From Geobacteraceae bacterium (lineage in GTDB: Bacteria > Desulfobacterota > Desulfuromonadia > Geobacterales > Pseudopelobacteraceae), in NCBI GenBank assembly GCA_025355965.1, contig JANXYR010000066.1:1-63827 (forward strand): 63,827 nt of DNA. Direction: 5' to 3'. Under the pieces are notes generated by a model. It made no database searches. It saw only the letters and a list, made by a program, of their open reading frames with translations, and was not told where the DNA came from. A program made the translations under genes and the position numbers. Shown one piece after another: positions 28,441-35,770 of this stretch (the first letter of the stretch is position 1; each line of letters begins with the position of its first letter).

Positions 28441-28752
28441 ATGAAAATTGAAAAACGTGATTGGATGTTTATAGCCGTTGTGGTTGTGGTGCTGGGGATC
28501 TTTATCGGTATTTCCGGGAAAGAGAAAACAACCGTGGTGCCAAATAACCCAATGCATAAAATAGCCTACGATACTGCATTCAGAAACGCACCCGGAGCTG
28601 ACGCTTCACTCTTCAAGCGGGCTTTCTTCAAGCCGGATAAAAAAGGAGCCGAGGCTTATTGCGAGCCATGCCACAAAGAAAAGGGGGTGCCGTTTCCTCC
28701 TAATCACCCACCCAAGAACCGCTGTCTGTTCTGTCACAAGCTCAAGCGGTGA
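28441..28752 (+). CDS. Small membrane-anchored c-type cytochrome, two haem sites
   Basis: 103 residues. An N-terminal hydrophobic anchor (WMFIAVVVVVLGIFIGI, residues 8-24) has no evident cleavage site. Two haem-attachment motifs lie near the C-terminus: CEPCH (~74-78) and CLFCH (~95-99). A further histidine and proline-rich stretch (PFPPNHPPKNR) lies between them and may supply an axial ligand. It is likely a periplasm-facing electron carrier, a type common in Geobacter. AAAGGAATT precedes ATG 28441. Its stop is three bases from the stop of the converging gene rbgA. Confidence 0.88.
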   Translation: MKIEKRDWMFIAVVVVVLGIFIGISGKEKTTVVPNNPMHKIAYDTAFRNAPGADASLFKRAFFKPDKKGAEAYCEPCHKEKGVPFPPNHPPKNRCLFCHKLKR

Positions 28753-28755
28753 ACC

Positions 28756-29628
28756 TTATTCCTCGCTGGTATTTTCGCCAGGGATAACTAGGTCGGTAGC
28801 ATCTACCGGCTCTTCAAGACTTATCCGCCCGATTTTACCAGCTCGCAACTCTCTCAGGAATGCTTCTGCAGCACGGTGTACGTCGATTTCACCGCCAGCC
28901 ATCAGGCATCCTAGTCGCCGCCCGATTGATTCTAACATGCTGGTTGGCGTTTCAGGCAATTCGGATAGTTTGTAACGCGTCTTCAGCAGCTCCGGATATC
29001 TTCCCATCATAAACTCTGCCGCAAAAAGACCGACGCAGGTGTAGTCCAGGGCGCTTGCCCCGATAGCGCCACTGGTTGCCAGTCTATACGCCACTGTTTG
29101 ATCATCCATGTTCGGCCAGAGGATGCCTGGTGTGTCTGACAGGACAATGCCGTTTCTGAGGTCGATCTGCTGGCCGCAGGTTGTTATCGCCGGCTTATCG
29201 CCGACCTTGGCCATGCATTTTCCTGCCAGAGTGTTGATCAAGGTTGATTTGCCGGTGTTTGGAATTCCAAATATCATCACACGTAGCGGCCAGCCCGGTC
29301 GCCCGCGATGCGGCACCGTTTTTTGACAGAGTTTGATCAGTTGCTTTGCATCGGCGTGCAATCTGGCAGAGAACGGTAGGGCGCAAACGCCCTCTATCTG
29401 CTCGAAATGGCGCACCCAAGCCTTGGTGACGGCAGGATCGGCCAGGTCATTTTTGTTTAATACCTTGATACACGGCTTGTTGCGGCGCATCTCCTCTAGT
29501 TGGCAGTTAGAACTTGATGACGGTAGGCGTGCATCAATCACCTCAACAATCACATCGATCTTACGGATCGCCTCGGCCATTTTTTCCTGCGCCTTGCCCA
29601 TATGTCCTGGATACCATCGAATCGTCAT
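28756..29628 (-). CDS. rbgA: Ribosome biogenesis GTPase, RbgA/YlqF family
   Basis: 290 residues. A circularly permuted GTPase: NKND (G4) at ~57-60 comes before the P-loop GIPNTGKST (G1) at ~121-129, and DTPG (G3) is at ~165-168. The start MTIRWYPGHMGKAQEKM is diagnostic of the family. The C-terminal helical domain follows from ~200. By family it helps a late step of 50S subunit maturation. AAGGA precedes ATG 29628. Last gene of the operon coaE, RNA methyltransferase, rbgA. Confidence 0.93.
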   Translation of the reverse strand: MTIRWYPGHMGKAQEKMAEAIRKIDVIVEVIDARLPSSSSNCQLEEMRRNKPCIKVLNKNDLADPAVTKAWVRHFEQIEGVCALPFSARLHADAKQLIKLCQKTVPHRGRPGWPLRVMIFGIPNTGKSTLINTLAGKCMAKVGDKPAITTCGQQIDLRNGIVLSDTPGILWPNMDDQTVAYRLATSGAIGASALDYTCVGLFAAEFMMGRYPELLKTRYKLSELPETPTSMLESIGRRLGCLMAGGEIDVHRAAEAFLRELRAGKIGRISLEEPVDATDLVIPGENTSEE

Positions 29629-29640
29629 ACATCATTTCCT

Positions 29641-30891
29641 TTAATATAAATCGTACTTTAGTAATCGACACTCAATCGCCCCGTTAAACAGGATGTAGCG
29701 CCTGGACGCCTTAAGGCCGATGTATTTTGCCAACTCAAGATTGCCGGTCAGAACATATCCGGTCCAACCACGGCAATATTTTTTCATAACATCGCCAATT
29801 TGGCAATACAGCTCGCGCAGATCCTCTTCCTCCCCCAATCGCTTGCCGTATGGTGGATTGATTATGACCACGCCTTTGTCGCCTTCCGGTCGGAATTCTT
29901 GCAGCGCGGCGTGAAAGAAGTGGATCTGCCCTTCCAGGCCGGCCTTGGCAGTGTTTCTGCCTGCCAGTAAAAGAGCCCTGTTGTCAAGATCATATCCGGT
30001 TATTAAGCCGAGTGGCAATTTGCGAATACCACTCTCAGCCTCTTCACATACTCTATCCCAGAGACCGTTATCAAAATTCAGCCAGCGCTGAAAACCAAAC
30101 TGGCGTTGCAAACCGGGTGGAATATGAGCCGCCATGAGCGCCGCCTCAATCGGAATGGTACCTGAACCGCACATAGGGTCTGCTAAAGGTATGGAGCCGT
30201 CCCAGCCGGAAAGGGTGACAACTGCGGCAGCCAGTGTCTCACGTAGCGGGGCTTCGTTCCTTTCCAATCGGTAACCTCGTCGATCAAGTGAGTCGCCTGA
30301 GCTGTCGAGGCTGATCGTGCAAACATTCTTATGAAGATGGACGTTGATGCGTACATCCGGTAAGGAGGTATCAACATTAGGGCGACTGCCGCATGATTCG
30401 CGAATACGGTCAACAACGGCATCCTTTGTTTTGAGTGCTACAAAACCGGAATGTGTCAGGGTCGAGTCCCGCAGGGAACAATCCACCGCCAGGGTCATGT
30501 TGGGGGTAATGATATCTTGCCATGCAATTGCGTGGACGCCGGTATAGAGCTCGGATGGGCCCACACAAGGGAACTGTTTCAACTGAACCAGTAGTCGGCT
30601 GGCAGTCCGCAGCCAGAGATTGGCTCGGTAAAGTCCGGCTAGGTCGGTAGAGAAAGCGACGCCTCCTTTGCCAGGCTTAGCACCGCTGATTCCGAGAGCC
30701 ATAAGTTCCGTCCCGGCTAGCTCTTCGGCACCGCGAGGCACTGCTGCAAAGCAGTTTAGTGGTTTAGTTGCAGTAGTGATGGTACGATCTTCTTTTAGTT
30801 CTGCTGGTGATTCTGTCAAGTGCGCGGTTGCTTTTTCAAGTGGTTTGGCCGGACGTACTCTCGGTCGTAAAATGTGATTTGATTTACTCAT
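29641..30891 (-). CDS. THUMP-domain RNA methyltransferase (RlmL N-terminal-like)
   Basis: 416 residues from ATG 30891, which overlaps coaE by eight bases and has GGGAG upstream. After a ~45-residue charged N-terminal extension there is a THUMP RNA-binding region (~50-205: CFAAVPRGAEELAGTELMAL, DVRINVHLHKNVCTISLDSS). The methyltransferase domain follows (~205-400), with the SAM motif ADPMCGSGTIPIEAALMA and catalytic motif IINPPYGKRLG (NPPY, N6-adenine or N2-guanine type). It resembles the first half of RlmL, which makes m2G2445 in 23S rRNA; the exact target is inferred. Confidence 0.88.
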   Translation of the reverse strand: MSKSNHILRPRVRPAKPLEKATAHLTESPAELKEDRTITTATKPLNCFAAVPRGAEELAGTELMALGISGAKPGKGGVAFSTDLAGLYRANLWLRTASRLLVQLKQFPCVGPSELYTGVHAIAWQDIITPNMTLAVDCSLRDSTLTHSGFVALKTKDAVVDRIRESCGSRPNVDTSLPDVRINVHLHKNVCTISLDSSGDSLDRRGYRLERNEAPLRETLAAAVVTLSGWDGSIPLADPMCGSGTIPIEAALMAAHIPPGLQRQFGFQRWLNFDNGLWDRVCEEAESGIRKLPLGLITGYDLDNRALLLAGRNTAKAGLEGQIHFFHAALQEFRPEGDKGVVIINPPYGKRLGEEEDLRELYCQIGDVMKKYCRGWTGYVLTGNLELAKYIGLKASRRYILFNGAIECRLLKYDLY

Positions 30892-31501
30892 TACCACTCC
30901 CAGTTTCTTTAGCCCATACAGTTTCCAAAATCATCAGTGTCTCTGCCTCGGTACCGCTGTTGTCGATAACGACACTTCCGTAGTGCTCTTTTTCTGAGAG
31001 GGGCATCTGGCTGTCGACTATCAACTGTGCTTGCTCTGGGCTTATACCGTCACGCCGCATGAGCCTCTCTAGCTGGATTTCGGGACGGACCGTCACAACC
31101 CAGACAGTGTCAACCCGGTCAGTTGCACCCGCTTCAATCAGGAGTGGTGCCATGTAGATAATTCTCTGATGACCAGCTGCAACAGCAAGATCGATGCGCT
31201 CTTTAGCCAGTTTTCGAATTAGAGGATGAAGGATGTCTTCGAGCTGTCGGCGTTTTTCAGGGTCTGAAAAGATCAGTGTGCCCAAACGTTTACGATCAAG
31301 CTCTCCGTAATGCGTTATGACATCACGCCCGAAGAGAGAAATGATTTTCTCCAGAGCAGGACTCTCCGGTAGTACAGCGTCACGGGCTAGTTGGTCAGCA
31401 TCAATCACCGGTACCCCACGCTCTGCAAAAAACAGCGCTATAGAGCTTTTTCCGGTTGCTATGCCGCCGGTCAATCCTATGATTCTGATTTTAGCTGGCA
31501 T
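30884..31501 (-). CDS. coaE: Dephospho-CoA kinase
   Basis: Last step of coenzyme A synthesis: ATP-dependent phosphorylation of the ribose 3'-OH. 205 residues, normal length. Walker A GLTGGIATGKSSIALFF (residues 9-25), IDADQLARD near 34, LHPLIRKLAKERI near 90, and the lid segment ERLMRRDGISPEQAQLIVDSQMP kept here in part as RLMRRDGISPEQAQ. First gene of a three-gene minus-strand operon. The 210-base gap upstream holds the terminator of the neighbouring small gene and no other feature I can support. Confidence 0.95.
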   Translation of the reverse strand: MPAKIRIIGLTGGIATGKSSIALFFAERGVPVIDADQLARDAVLPESPALEKIISLFGRDVITHYGELDRKRLGTLIFSDPEKRRQLEDILHPLIRKLAKERIDLAVAAGHQRIIYMAPLLIEAGATDRVDTVWVVTVRPEIQLERLMRRDGISPEQAQLIVDSQMPLSEKEHYGSVVIDNSGTEAETLMILETVWAKETGSGNE

Positions 31502-31630
31502 TATCTGAGCGTTTTCATTTCTTTGTACGTAAGTTGGAAAGTGGATGTCAGTAATACGCTAGCCTTATGACATTTCTACAGCCAAGCATAATAACAGAGC
31601 AAACAGTAAAAGGACAGATTATTGACACAA

Positions 31631-31664
31631 AAAAGGCAGCCAATGATGATCACCGGATGCCTTT
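31631..31664 (-). terminator. Intrinsic terminator of the small gene at 31713
   Basis: On the minus strand AAAGGCA pairs with TGCCTTT (31664-31658 with 31638-31632), with weaker pairing inside, followed by more T. It lies 49 bases after the stop. Confidence 0.65.
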
Positions 31665-31712
31665 GTGATGGATGGATAGCCAACAATGATTTTGATGCTG
31701 AGCTTGATAAAG

Positions 31713-31976
31713 TTATAGGTTGACAGGTATAGCTATCGCATAGAGCGGGTTCAGTTGACTGGATACTTCTTCACCATAAGTAGCGTTTGGAAAAGTGCGT
31801 GTCCATTGCGCTTTTGTTTCAGTTATTTTTTTGTAAACAGCGGGGGTGGAGCAAGTAGCGCCAAAACTCATTGTCATCTTGTAGCCAGGATCAAGTAGCA
31901 GTACATTGGTAAGGTAGGTTTCGAACCATCCGTAAAGAAAAAGACCAGACAACAACAATACCATTATTTTATTCAT
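31713..31976 (-). CDS. Small exported or membrane-anchored protein, unknown
   Basis: 87 residues from ATG 31976, chosen because AAAAGGGGAAAA stands just upstream. The N-terminus (MNKIMVLLLSGLFLYGW) is a signal peptide or single anchor. The rest is polar and contains one cysteine. No family recognised. Its own terminator follows, so it is a single-gene unit. It is divergent from the tRNA gene. Confidence 0.6.
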   Translation of the reverse strand: MNKIMVLLLSGLFLYGWFETYLTNVLLLDPGYKMTMSFGATCSTPAVYKKITETKAQWTRTFPNATYGEEVSSQLNPLYAIAIPVNL

Positions 31977-32150
31977 GTATTTTCCCCTTTTGCATGACTG
32001 CACAATTAATATACTTATATACCTCCTGACATTGCAGAAGAGTTACTGAAGCATTACATTTTGGTAAGGTAACATAGGAATATAAATAGCATCGCCGCTT
32101 TACCCCTCTCGTCACGACACGTATACCGCACCGAGGAAATAGAAGAGTCT

Positions 32151-32179
32151 TTGACATTTAGGGCTGAGCAGGATATAAA
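32151..32179 (+). promoter_or_regulatory. Consensus sigma-70 promoter of the tRNA gene
   Basis: TTGACA (32151-32156), exactly 17 bases, then TATAAA (32174-32179). This is near-perfect and fits a stable RNA gene; the transcript would carry an 85-base leader before the tRNA. Confidence 0.85.
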
Positions 32180-32271
32180 GTTTATCTGAGAAATGGGCAA
32201 CAAACGGCCAACAATTAGTGACCAAAACTATTTAAAGTGACTGTAAACCGTTGTGGAATGTGTTGTAATAC

Positions 32272-32348
32272 GGGCGGTTAGCTCAGCTGGATAGAGTACA
32301 GGCCTCCGAAGCCTGGGGTCGCTGGTTCGAATCCAGTACCGCCCACCA
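32272..32348 (+). tRNA. tRNA-Arg, anticodon CCG
   Basis: 77 bases with encoded CCA. The acceptor stem GGGCGGT pairs with ACCGCCC. The D-loop contains AGCTCAGCTGGATAGAGT. Anticodon stem CAGGC/GCCTG encloses loop CTCCGAA, giving CCG (reads CGG codons). T-arm CTGGTTCGAATCCAG. It is a common integration site for mobile elements and here borders the accessory region. Confidence 0.97.
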
Positions 32349-32356
32349 AAAATATT

Positions 32357-32390
32357 AAGCACTTACGAAAACTCGTAAGTGCTTTTATTT
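32357..32390 (+). terminator. Intrinsic terminator of tRNA-Arg
   Basis: AAGCACTTACGA (32357-32368) and TCGTAAGTGCTT (32373-32384) form a perfect 12-bp stem with loop AAAC, followed by a T-rich tail. Confidence 0.92.
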
Positions 32391-32439
32391 TAACTTGCAA
32401 CCTCTTGTGCAACCTCTGCAGAGAATTACTACTTTGTGT

Positions 32440-32808
32440 CATCATCCGAGGGATAGGAATTTGCTAGGGATAAGCGCGGCACTTTTTGCGATATGGGGTA
32501 TCCGATTCCTGCTCGATGATCGCTGGTGTTTCTGTGTCGTCCATCCCAAGCTTCCTGCGCTTGCCCCTGGCTGCGTTGCTGTAATATCCGTAATACCGCA
32601 CCATCTGCTCACCATGCCGGGGGATGTGGCTGATGATCAGCGCCAGCCAGTCGAGGGCAGTGAAGCTCTTGGTCGTGTGCCCATCTTTCGAGCGATAGTT
32701 GACGATGCCGCTCTGCTCAAGGTACGTCATCCGCTCTTGCGAGAACTGGCAACGGATTATGTAATGGGCAAGGCTCTCCAGTGCATTGCGATCATCCGCT
32801 GCAATCGG
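32440..32808 (-). pseudogene. Fragment of an IS91-family transposase
   Basis: The minus-strand translation contains DRNALESLAHYIIRCQFSQE, then VNYRSKDGHTTKSFTALDWL and HIPRHGEQMVRYYGYYSNAA-RGKRRK. This is the well-known C-terminal region of IS91/IS801-type transposases. The frame opens after a TAG near 32809, so the N-terminal catalytic part is gone. After YRKKC a one-base shift would be needed to continue the family sequence (RLSLAN), so the end is broken too. The remnant begins ~90 bases beyond tRNA-Arg and marks past insertion at this site. Confidence 0.8.
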
Positions 32809-33044
32809 CTATCACAGAATCCTTACATCCGAGGTTAATGTTATGTTAAATATTGGTGTCAATCATGTGTCCATATCTTGATGGTTGATTGCAGGTGGTG
32901 CTGGCTGCTTTTCTGGAACAGCCGGTCAGGAGACTGCTCTGAATGTAATGGAGCCTTGCGGGGGGGGGCATGCACACACATTTCGGCAAGTCGAAATCTC
33001 TCCGGATTGCACTCAATTTCCCGAGATAAAGTCCTTAATATCAA
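32809..33044. other. Intergenic debris without a supportable gene
   Basis: No convincing coding frame on either strand. It contains a run of nine G (32960-32968) followed by CA repeats, a low-complexity patch of the kind left by rearrangement. The left part adjoins the transposase fragment. Confidence 0.5.
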
Positions 33045-33074
33045 TTGACGGTGTTTCATTTCCGGTGGTATACA
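33045..33074 (+). promoter_or_regulatory. Candidate promoter of the metal-efflux operon
   Basis: TTGACG (33045-33050), 18 bases, TATACA (33069-33074), 56 bases before the first gene at 33130. No operator-like palindrome was seen over it. Confidence 0.55.
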
Positions 33075-33129
33075 GTCTGCACTGAAAGAGAAAAATCCTG
33101 TGTGGCCTTATCCTTCAAATTTCGAATCT

Positions 33130-33453
33130 ATGAAAATTATTTCCCTCATATTGATTATGCTGTATCTCATGCTCCCGGTAGCATGTCTGGCACATCCATG
33201 CTCATCGCTTGGGGAAATCGCCCACTATGATGCAACGGTAGACATAGAAGTTAACCAGTCGACAGAATGCCCAATAAATCACGATGACGACAACTGCGAA
33301 ACAACCTGCTGCTGTTCCGGTTACACAACCGCATCCGCTTTCCCCGAAAAAACATCGCCATATAGCATAGTTAAATACTCACCATACGAACCATATTTCG
33401 CCCTCCCTCGCATAATTGACAGGATATTCGTTCCTCCGCAAAACCTCGCCTGA
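33130..33453 (+). CDS. Small periplasmic cysteine-rich protein
   Basis: 107 residues from ATG 33130. A signal peptide (MKIISLILIMLYLMLPVACLA) is followed by a mature part with seven Cys, a CETTCCCSG cluster and acidic/His residues (INHDDDNC) that could bind metal. The end reads RIFVPPQNLA, a tail I associate with small proteins at the head of heavy-metal efflux loci, from memory and without a search. First gene of a same-strand series ending in a cation-efflux pump. Confidence 0.65.
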   Translation: MKIISLILIMLYLMLPVACLAHPCSSLGEIAHYDATVDIEVNQSTECPINHDDDNCETTCCCSGYTTASAFPEKTSPYSIVKYSPYEPYFALPRIIDRIFVPPQNLA

Positions 33454-33500
33454 CCGGTTAATAATCGATTATTTTCCATTTCCAAAGGTACTGATTCGTT

Positions 33501-33725
33501 ATGAACGGATGGTCGCTGAAAAATATGAGGCGGCTGGTTGTTGCTGTTATCGGCATGACAGTTCTTGTCATTGGCATAGCCATGATTGTCTTGCCGGGGC
33601 CAGCCATCATCGTCATTCCAGCTGCATTGGGCATCCTCGCAACCGAGTTTGCCTGGGCTAGAAGTGCATTGAATCGAGTACGTGACCTTATCCAACGACG
33701 GAATAACAAGGAGAAACCATCATGA
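33501..33725 (+). CDS. PGPGW-family-like small membrane protein
   Basis: 74 residues. Two hydrophobic segments (VVAVIGMTVLVIGIAMIVLP, ~12-31, and the region ~34-50) join at LPGPAIIVIPAALGILATEF, which matches the short PGPGW-type motif of small two-helix membrane proteins. The C-terminus is basic (RVRDLIQRRNNKEK). Its stop overlaps the next start (ATGA). Function unknown; context suggests membrane or metal stress. Confidence 0.7.
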   Translation: MNGWSLKNMRRLVVAVIGMTVLVIGIAMIVLPGPAIIVIPAALGILATEFAWARSALNRVRDLIQRRNNKEKPS

Positions 33726-34033
33726 AATGTCCAAGATGTGCAGGAGTAGAACTGAAACTTGCCGATCGTCAGGGAGTAGAGATAGATTATTGCCCCGAAT
33801 GCCGTGGTATCTGGCTTGACCGTGGGGAGTTGGACAAGATTTTAGAGCGGTCATATACACAGCAACCTGGCAATGCCCAGCCCGAACCTCAACCTGTATA
33901 TCAAACCCCGAATCAGCAGCCATACACACAGCATTACGACAAGCACCAGGACAAACACCATGACAAACACGGATATGGGTATCCTGGGGGGCAGCATGGT
34001 AAAAAATCATGGCTTGCCGAACTGTTCGACTAA
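33722..34033 (+). CDS. TFIIB-type zinc-ribbon protein
   Basis: 103 residues starting with an ATGA overlap. The N-terminal zinc ribbon (residues 1-42) has CPRC and CPEC knuckles and the family stretch GIWLDRGELDKI. A disordered Pro/Gln/Tyr section follows, then a His-rich tail (HYDKHQDKHHDKHGYGYPGG) that may bind divalent metal, ending KKSWLAELFD. Such proteins often sit near metal genes; role unknown. Confidence 0.8.
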   Translation: MKCPRCAGVELKLADRQGVEIDYCPECRGIWLDRGELDKILERSYTQQPGNAQPEPQPVYQTPNQQPYTQHYDKHQDKHHDKHGYGYPGGQHGKKSWLAELFD

Positions 34034-34092
34034 ATATCGTACTGGTGGGCGGTCACTCCGCCCACTGCTAAAAAAATTGGGGGTTGGATTAC

Positions 34093-34638
34093 ATGAAATC
34101 TGCTATAGCAATTGCGTTTGCCGGAATATTGTTGATACTATCCGGCTGTTCGTCTGAAAAACCACCTGAACCTCGAAAAATACAGGCTTTTGTGCTTTCG
34201 CTTGCTGACAAGGAGAAGCTGGCGGCTTTCCAGAAAGATGTTCTCAACATCGAAAATATTACCGACAAAGCGTTAAACGTTGCCACGGAGGAGCTTAAAA
34301 CCGTTCTCAAGAGTGGCGAAATTTCCCTCAATATTCCATCCATCATTGACAGGGCAAAAAGCGAAAGTCTGAAGGCTGGTGAAGCTCTGGCTAAGAAGGC
34401 AATTCCCGAATCATTGCCACCAGAAGCGGTGAAGCTGCTTAACGAATCGAAGACAGGCTTTATCGCATCTTACAAGTTATACGCGGAGTCGTTTGACGCA
34501 ATAAGAAACTTCACTACAGACAAGAATCCGATGGCCTTGCTGGAATACCGGAAGAAAAATACCGAAGCAAAGGAACAGCTCAAGGGAGCGACGGAAAAGT
34601 TAAAGCAGATAATGACCGCCGCCGGAGTCACGAAATGA
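34093..34638 (+). CDS. Lipoprotein, helical, unknown function
   Basis: 181 residues from ATG 34093 (GGGGG about ten bases upstream; the TTG at 34084 is less likely). Signal peptide with lipobox ILSGC, Cys ~19. The rest is strongly helical and charged (KEKLAAFQKDVLNIENITDK, AKSESLKAGEALAKKAI). It overlaps the cation-efflux start as ATGA, so it is probably made with the pump. It could be a periplasmic accessory, but I recognise no family. Confidence 0.75.
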   Translation: MKSAIAIAFAGILLILSGCSSEKPPEPRKIQAFVLSLADKEKLAAFQKDVLNIENITDKALNVATEELKTVLKSGEISLNIPSIIDRAKSESLKAGEALAKKAIPESLPPEAVKLLNESKTGFIASYKLYAESFDAIRNFTTDKNPMALLEYRKKNTEAKEQLKGATEKLKQIMTAAGVTK

Positions 34639-35552
34639 TGCAATCTCTCGAAGTACAGCAGGCTAAATCAAAGGCAGCCCTTTTTTCGATTGCTTCGAAC
34701 AGCATACTCATCGTTCTTAAGCTGATAGTCGGTATCATGATGCAGTCGGTCAGCGTTATCTCAGAGGCCGTCCATTCCGGTCTCGACCTCGTTGCGGCAA
34801 TCATTGCCTGGTTCTCGGTAAGAGAATCAGGCAAGCCTGCTGACGATGAACACCATTTCGGTCATGGCAAGATAGAGAATGTGGCAGGCACTATCGAGGC
34901 GGTGCTGATTTTCGGTGCCGCTGCTTATATCATCTGGGAAGCGGGTCACAAGCTCAAGTCAGGCGTTATTGAAGTCGAAAGCCTCGGATTGGGAGCAGCG
35001 GTCATGCTGGTGTCAGCAGTAGCGAACTACTTTGTTTCGCGCTATCTGTTGAATGTGGCGATAAAGACCGATTCCGTAGCCCTCGAAGCCGATGCAATGC
35101 ATCTGAGAACCGATGTCTATACCTCAGTCGGCGTTCTTGGCGGACTTATAGCAATCAAGCTGACCGGCATCGCCATACTGGACCCGATAATCGCCATTGT
35201 CGTTGCCCTGATGATTATCAAGGCGGCATGGGATTTAACCAGGACCGCATTCTTCCACATTCTCGATGTGAAGCTCCCGGATGACGAAGAGGCGATAATC
35301 CATGATGTGATGGGAAACTTTTCAGGAAAATACATTGAGTATCACAAGCTCAGAACCAGAAAATCAGGACATATCAGGCATATTGACATGCACTTGATGG
35401 TGCCAAAGCAGATGACGGTTGAGGCAGGGCATACACTCTCACATCAGGTAACGGCTGATATTCAAAAGTTATTGGCCCATTGCCACATTCTTGTTCATAT
35501 CGAACCGTGTCCGGGAGCATGTGACTCGTGTACCGTCGAGTGTCGGCCATGA
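34635..35552 (+). CDS. Cation diffusion facilitator (metal efflux pump)
   Basis: 305 residues. Six membrane helices in ~1-210. The metal site is formed by the two classic pairs: HSGLD in helix 2 (~47-51) and HLRTD in helix 5 (~155-159), typical of Zn/Co/Cd/Fe exporters. HHFGHGKIENVAG lies in the loop between helices 2 and 3. The cytoplasmic dimer domain (~215-290) ends with HCHILVHIEPC. The tail CPGACDSCTVECRP holds four cysteines and is unusual; it lies next to the junction with a foreign gene fragment, so the natural end may have been altered. Confidence 0.9.
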   Translation: MMQSLEVQQAKSKAALFSIASNSILIVLKLIVGIMMQSVSVISEAVHSGLDLVAAIIAWFSVRESGKPADDEHHFGHGKIENVAGTIEAVLIFGAAAYIIWEAGHKLKSGVIEVESLGLGAAVMLVSAVANYFVSRYLLNVAIKTDSVALEADAMHLRTDVYTSVGVLGGLIAIKLTGIAILDPIIAIVVALMIIKAAWDLTRTAFFHILDVKLPDDEEAIIHDVMGNFSGKYIEYHKLRTRKSGHIRHIDMHLMVPKQMTVEAGHTLSHQVTADIQKLLAHCHILVHIEPCPGACDSCTVECRP

Positions 35553-35553
35553 A

Positions 35554-35760
35554 ATGGTTCGCGCCTACTGGGAAATCGGGCGGGAGATTGTCGAAGACGA
35601 ACAGCAGGGTGAACAGCGGGCGGAATACGGTAAAGCGTTGATTGAGAATCTGGCCAGGGAGTTGACTGCCCAGCACGGCAAAGGCTTTGATCGTTTAAAC
35701 CTCTCGAATATGCGCGGCTTTTACCTGGCCTGGACCCACTGCCGTCAGCTAAAGCGTCGC
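35554..35760 (+). pseudogene. 5' fragment of a YhcG/DUF1016-family nuclease gene
   Basis: Directly after the pump stop, in another frame, MVRAYWEIGREIVEDEQQGE, RAEYGKALIENLAREL and GFDRLNLSNMRGFYLAW match the N-terminal region of YhcG-type proteins. Homology stops near 35740 and the frame ends at 35835 inside the 3' end of the converging kinase gene. The nuclease domain is missing, so this is a truncated remnant. Confidence 0.75.
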
Positions 35761-35770
35761 GTTTCATGCC

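Noticed and set aside
31969-32157. 62-codon minus-strand frame before the small exported protein
   Set aside because: It overlaps the next start, has no ribosome site or family, and would run against the tRNA promoter.
32395-32838. 147-codon plus-strand frame after the tRNA
   Set aside because: The opposite strand carries the recognisable IS91 transposase fragment; this frame is its shadow.
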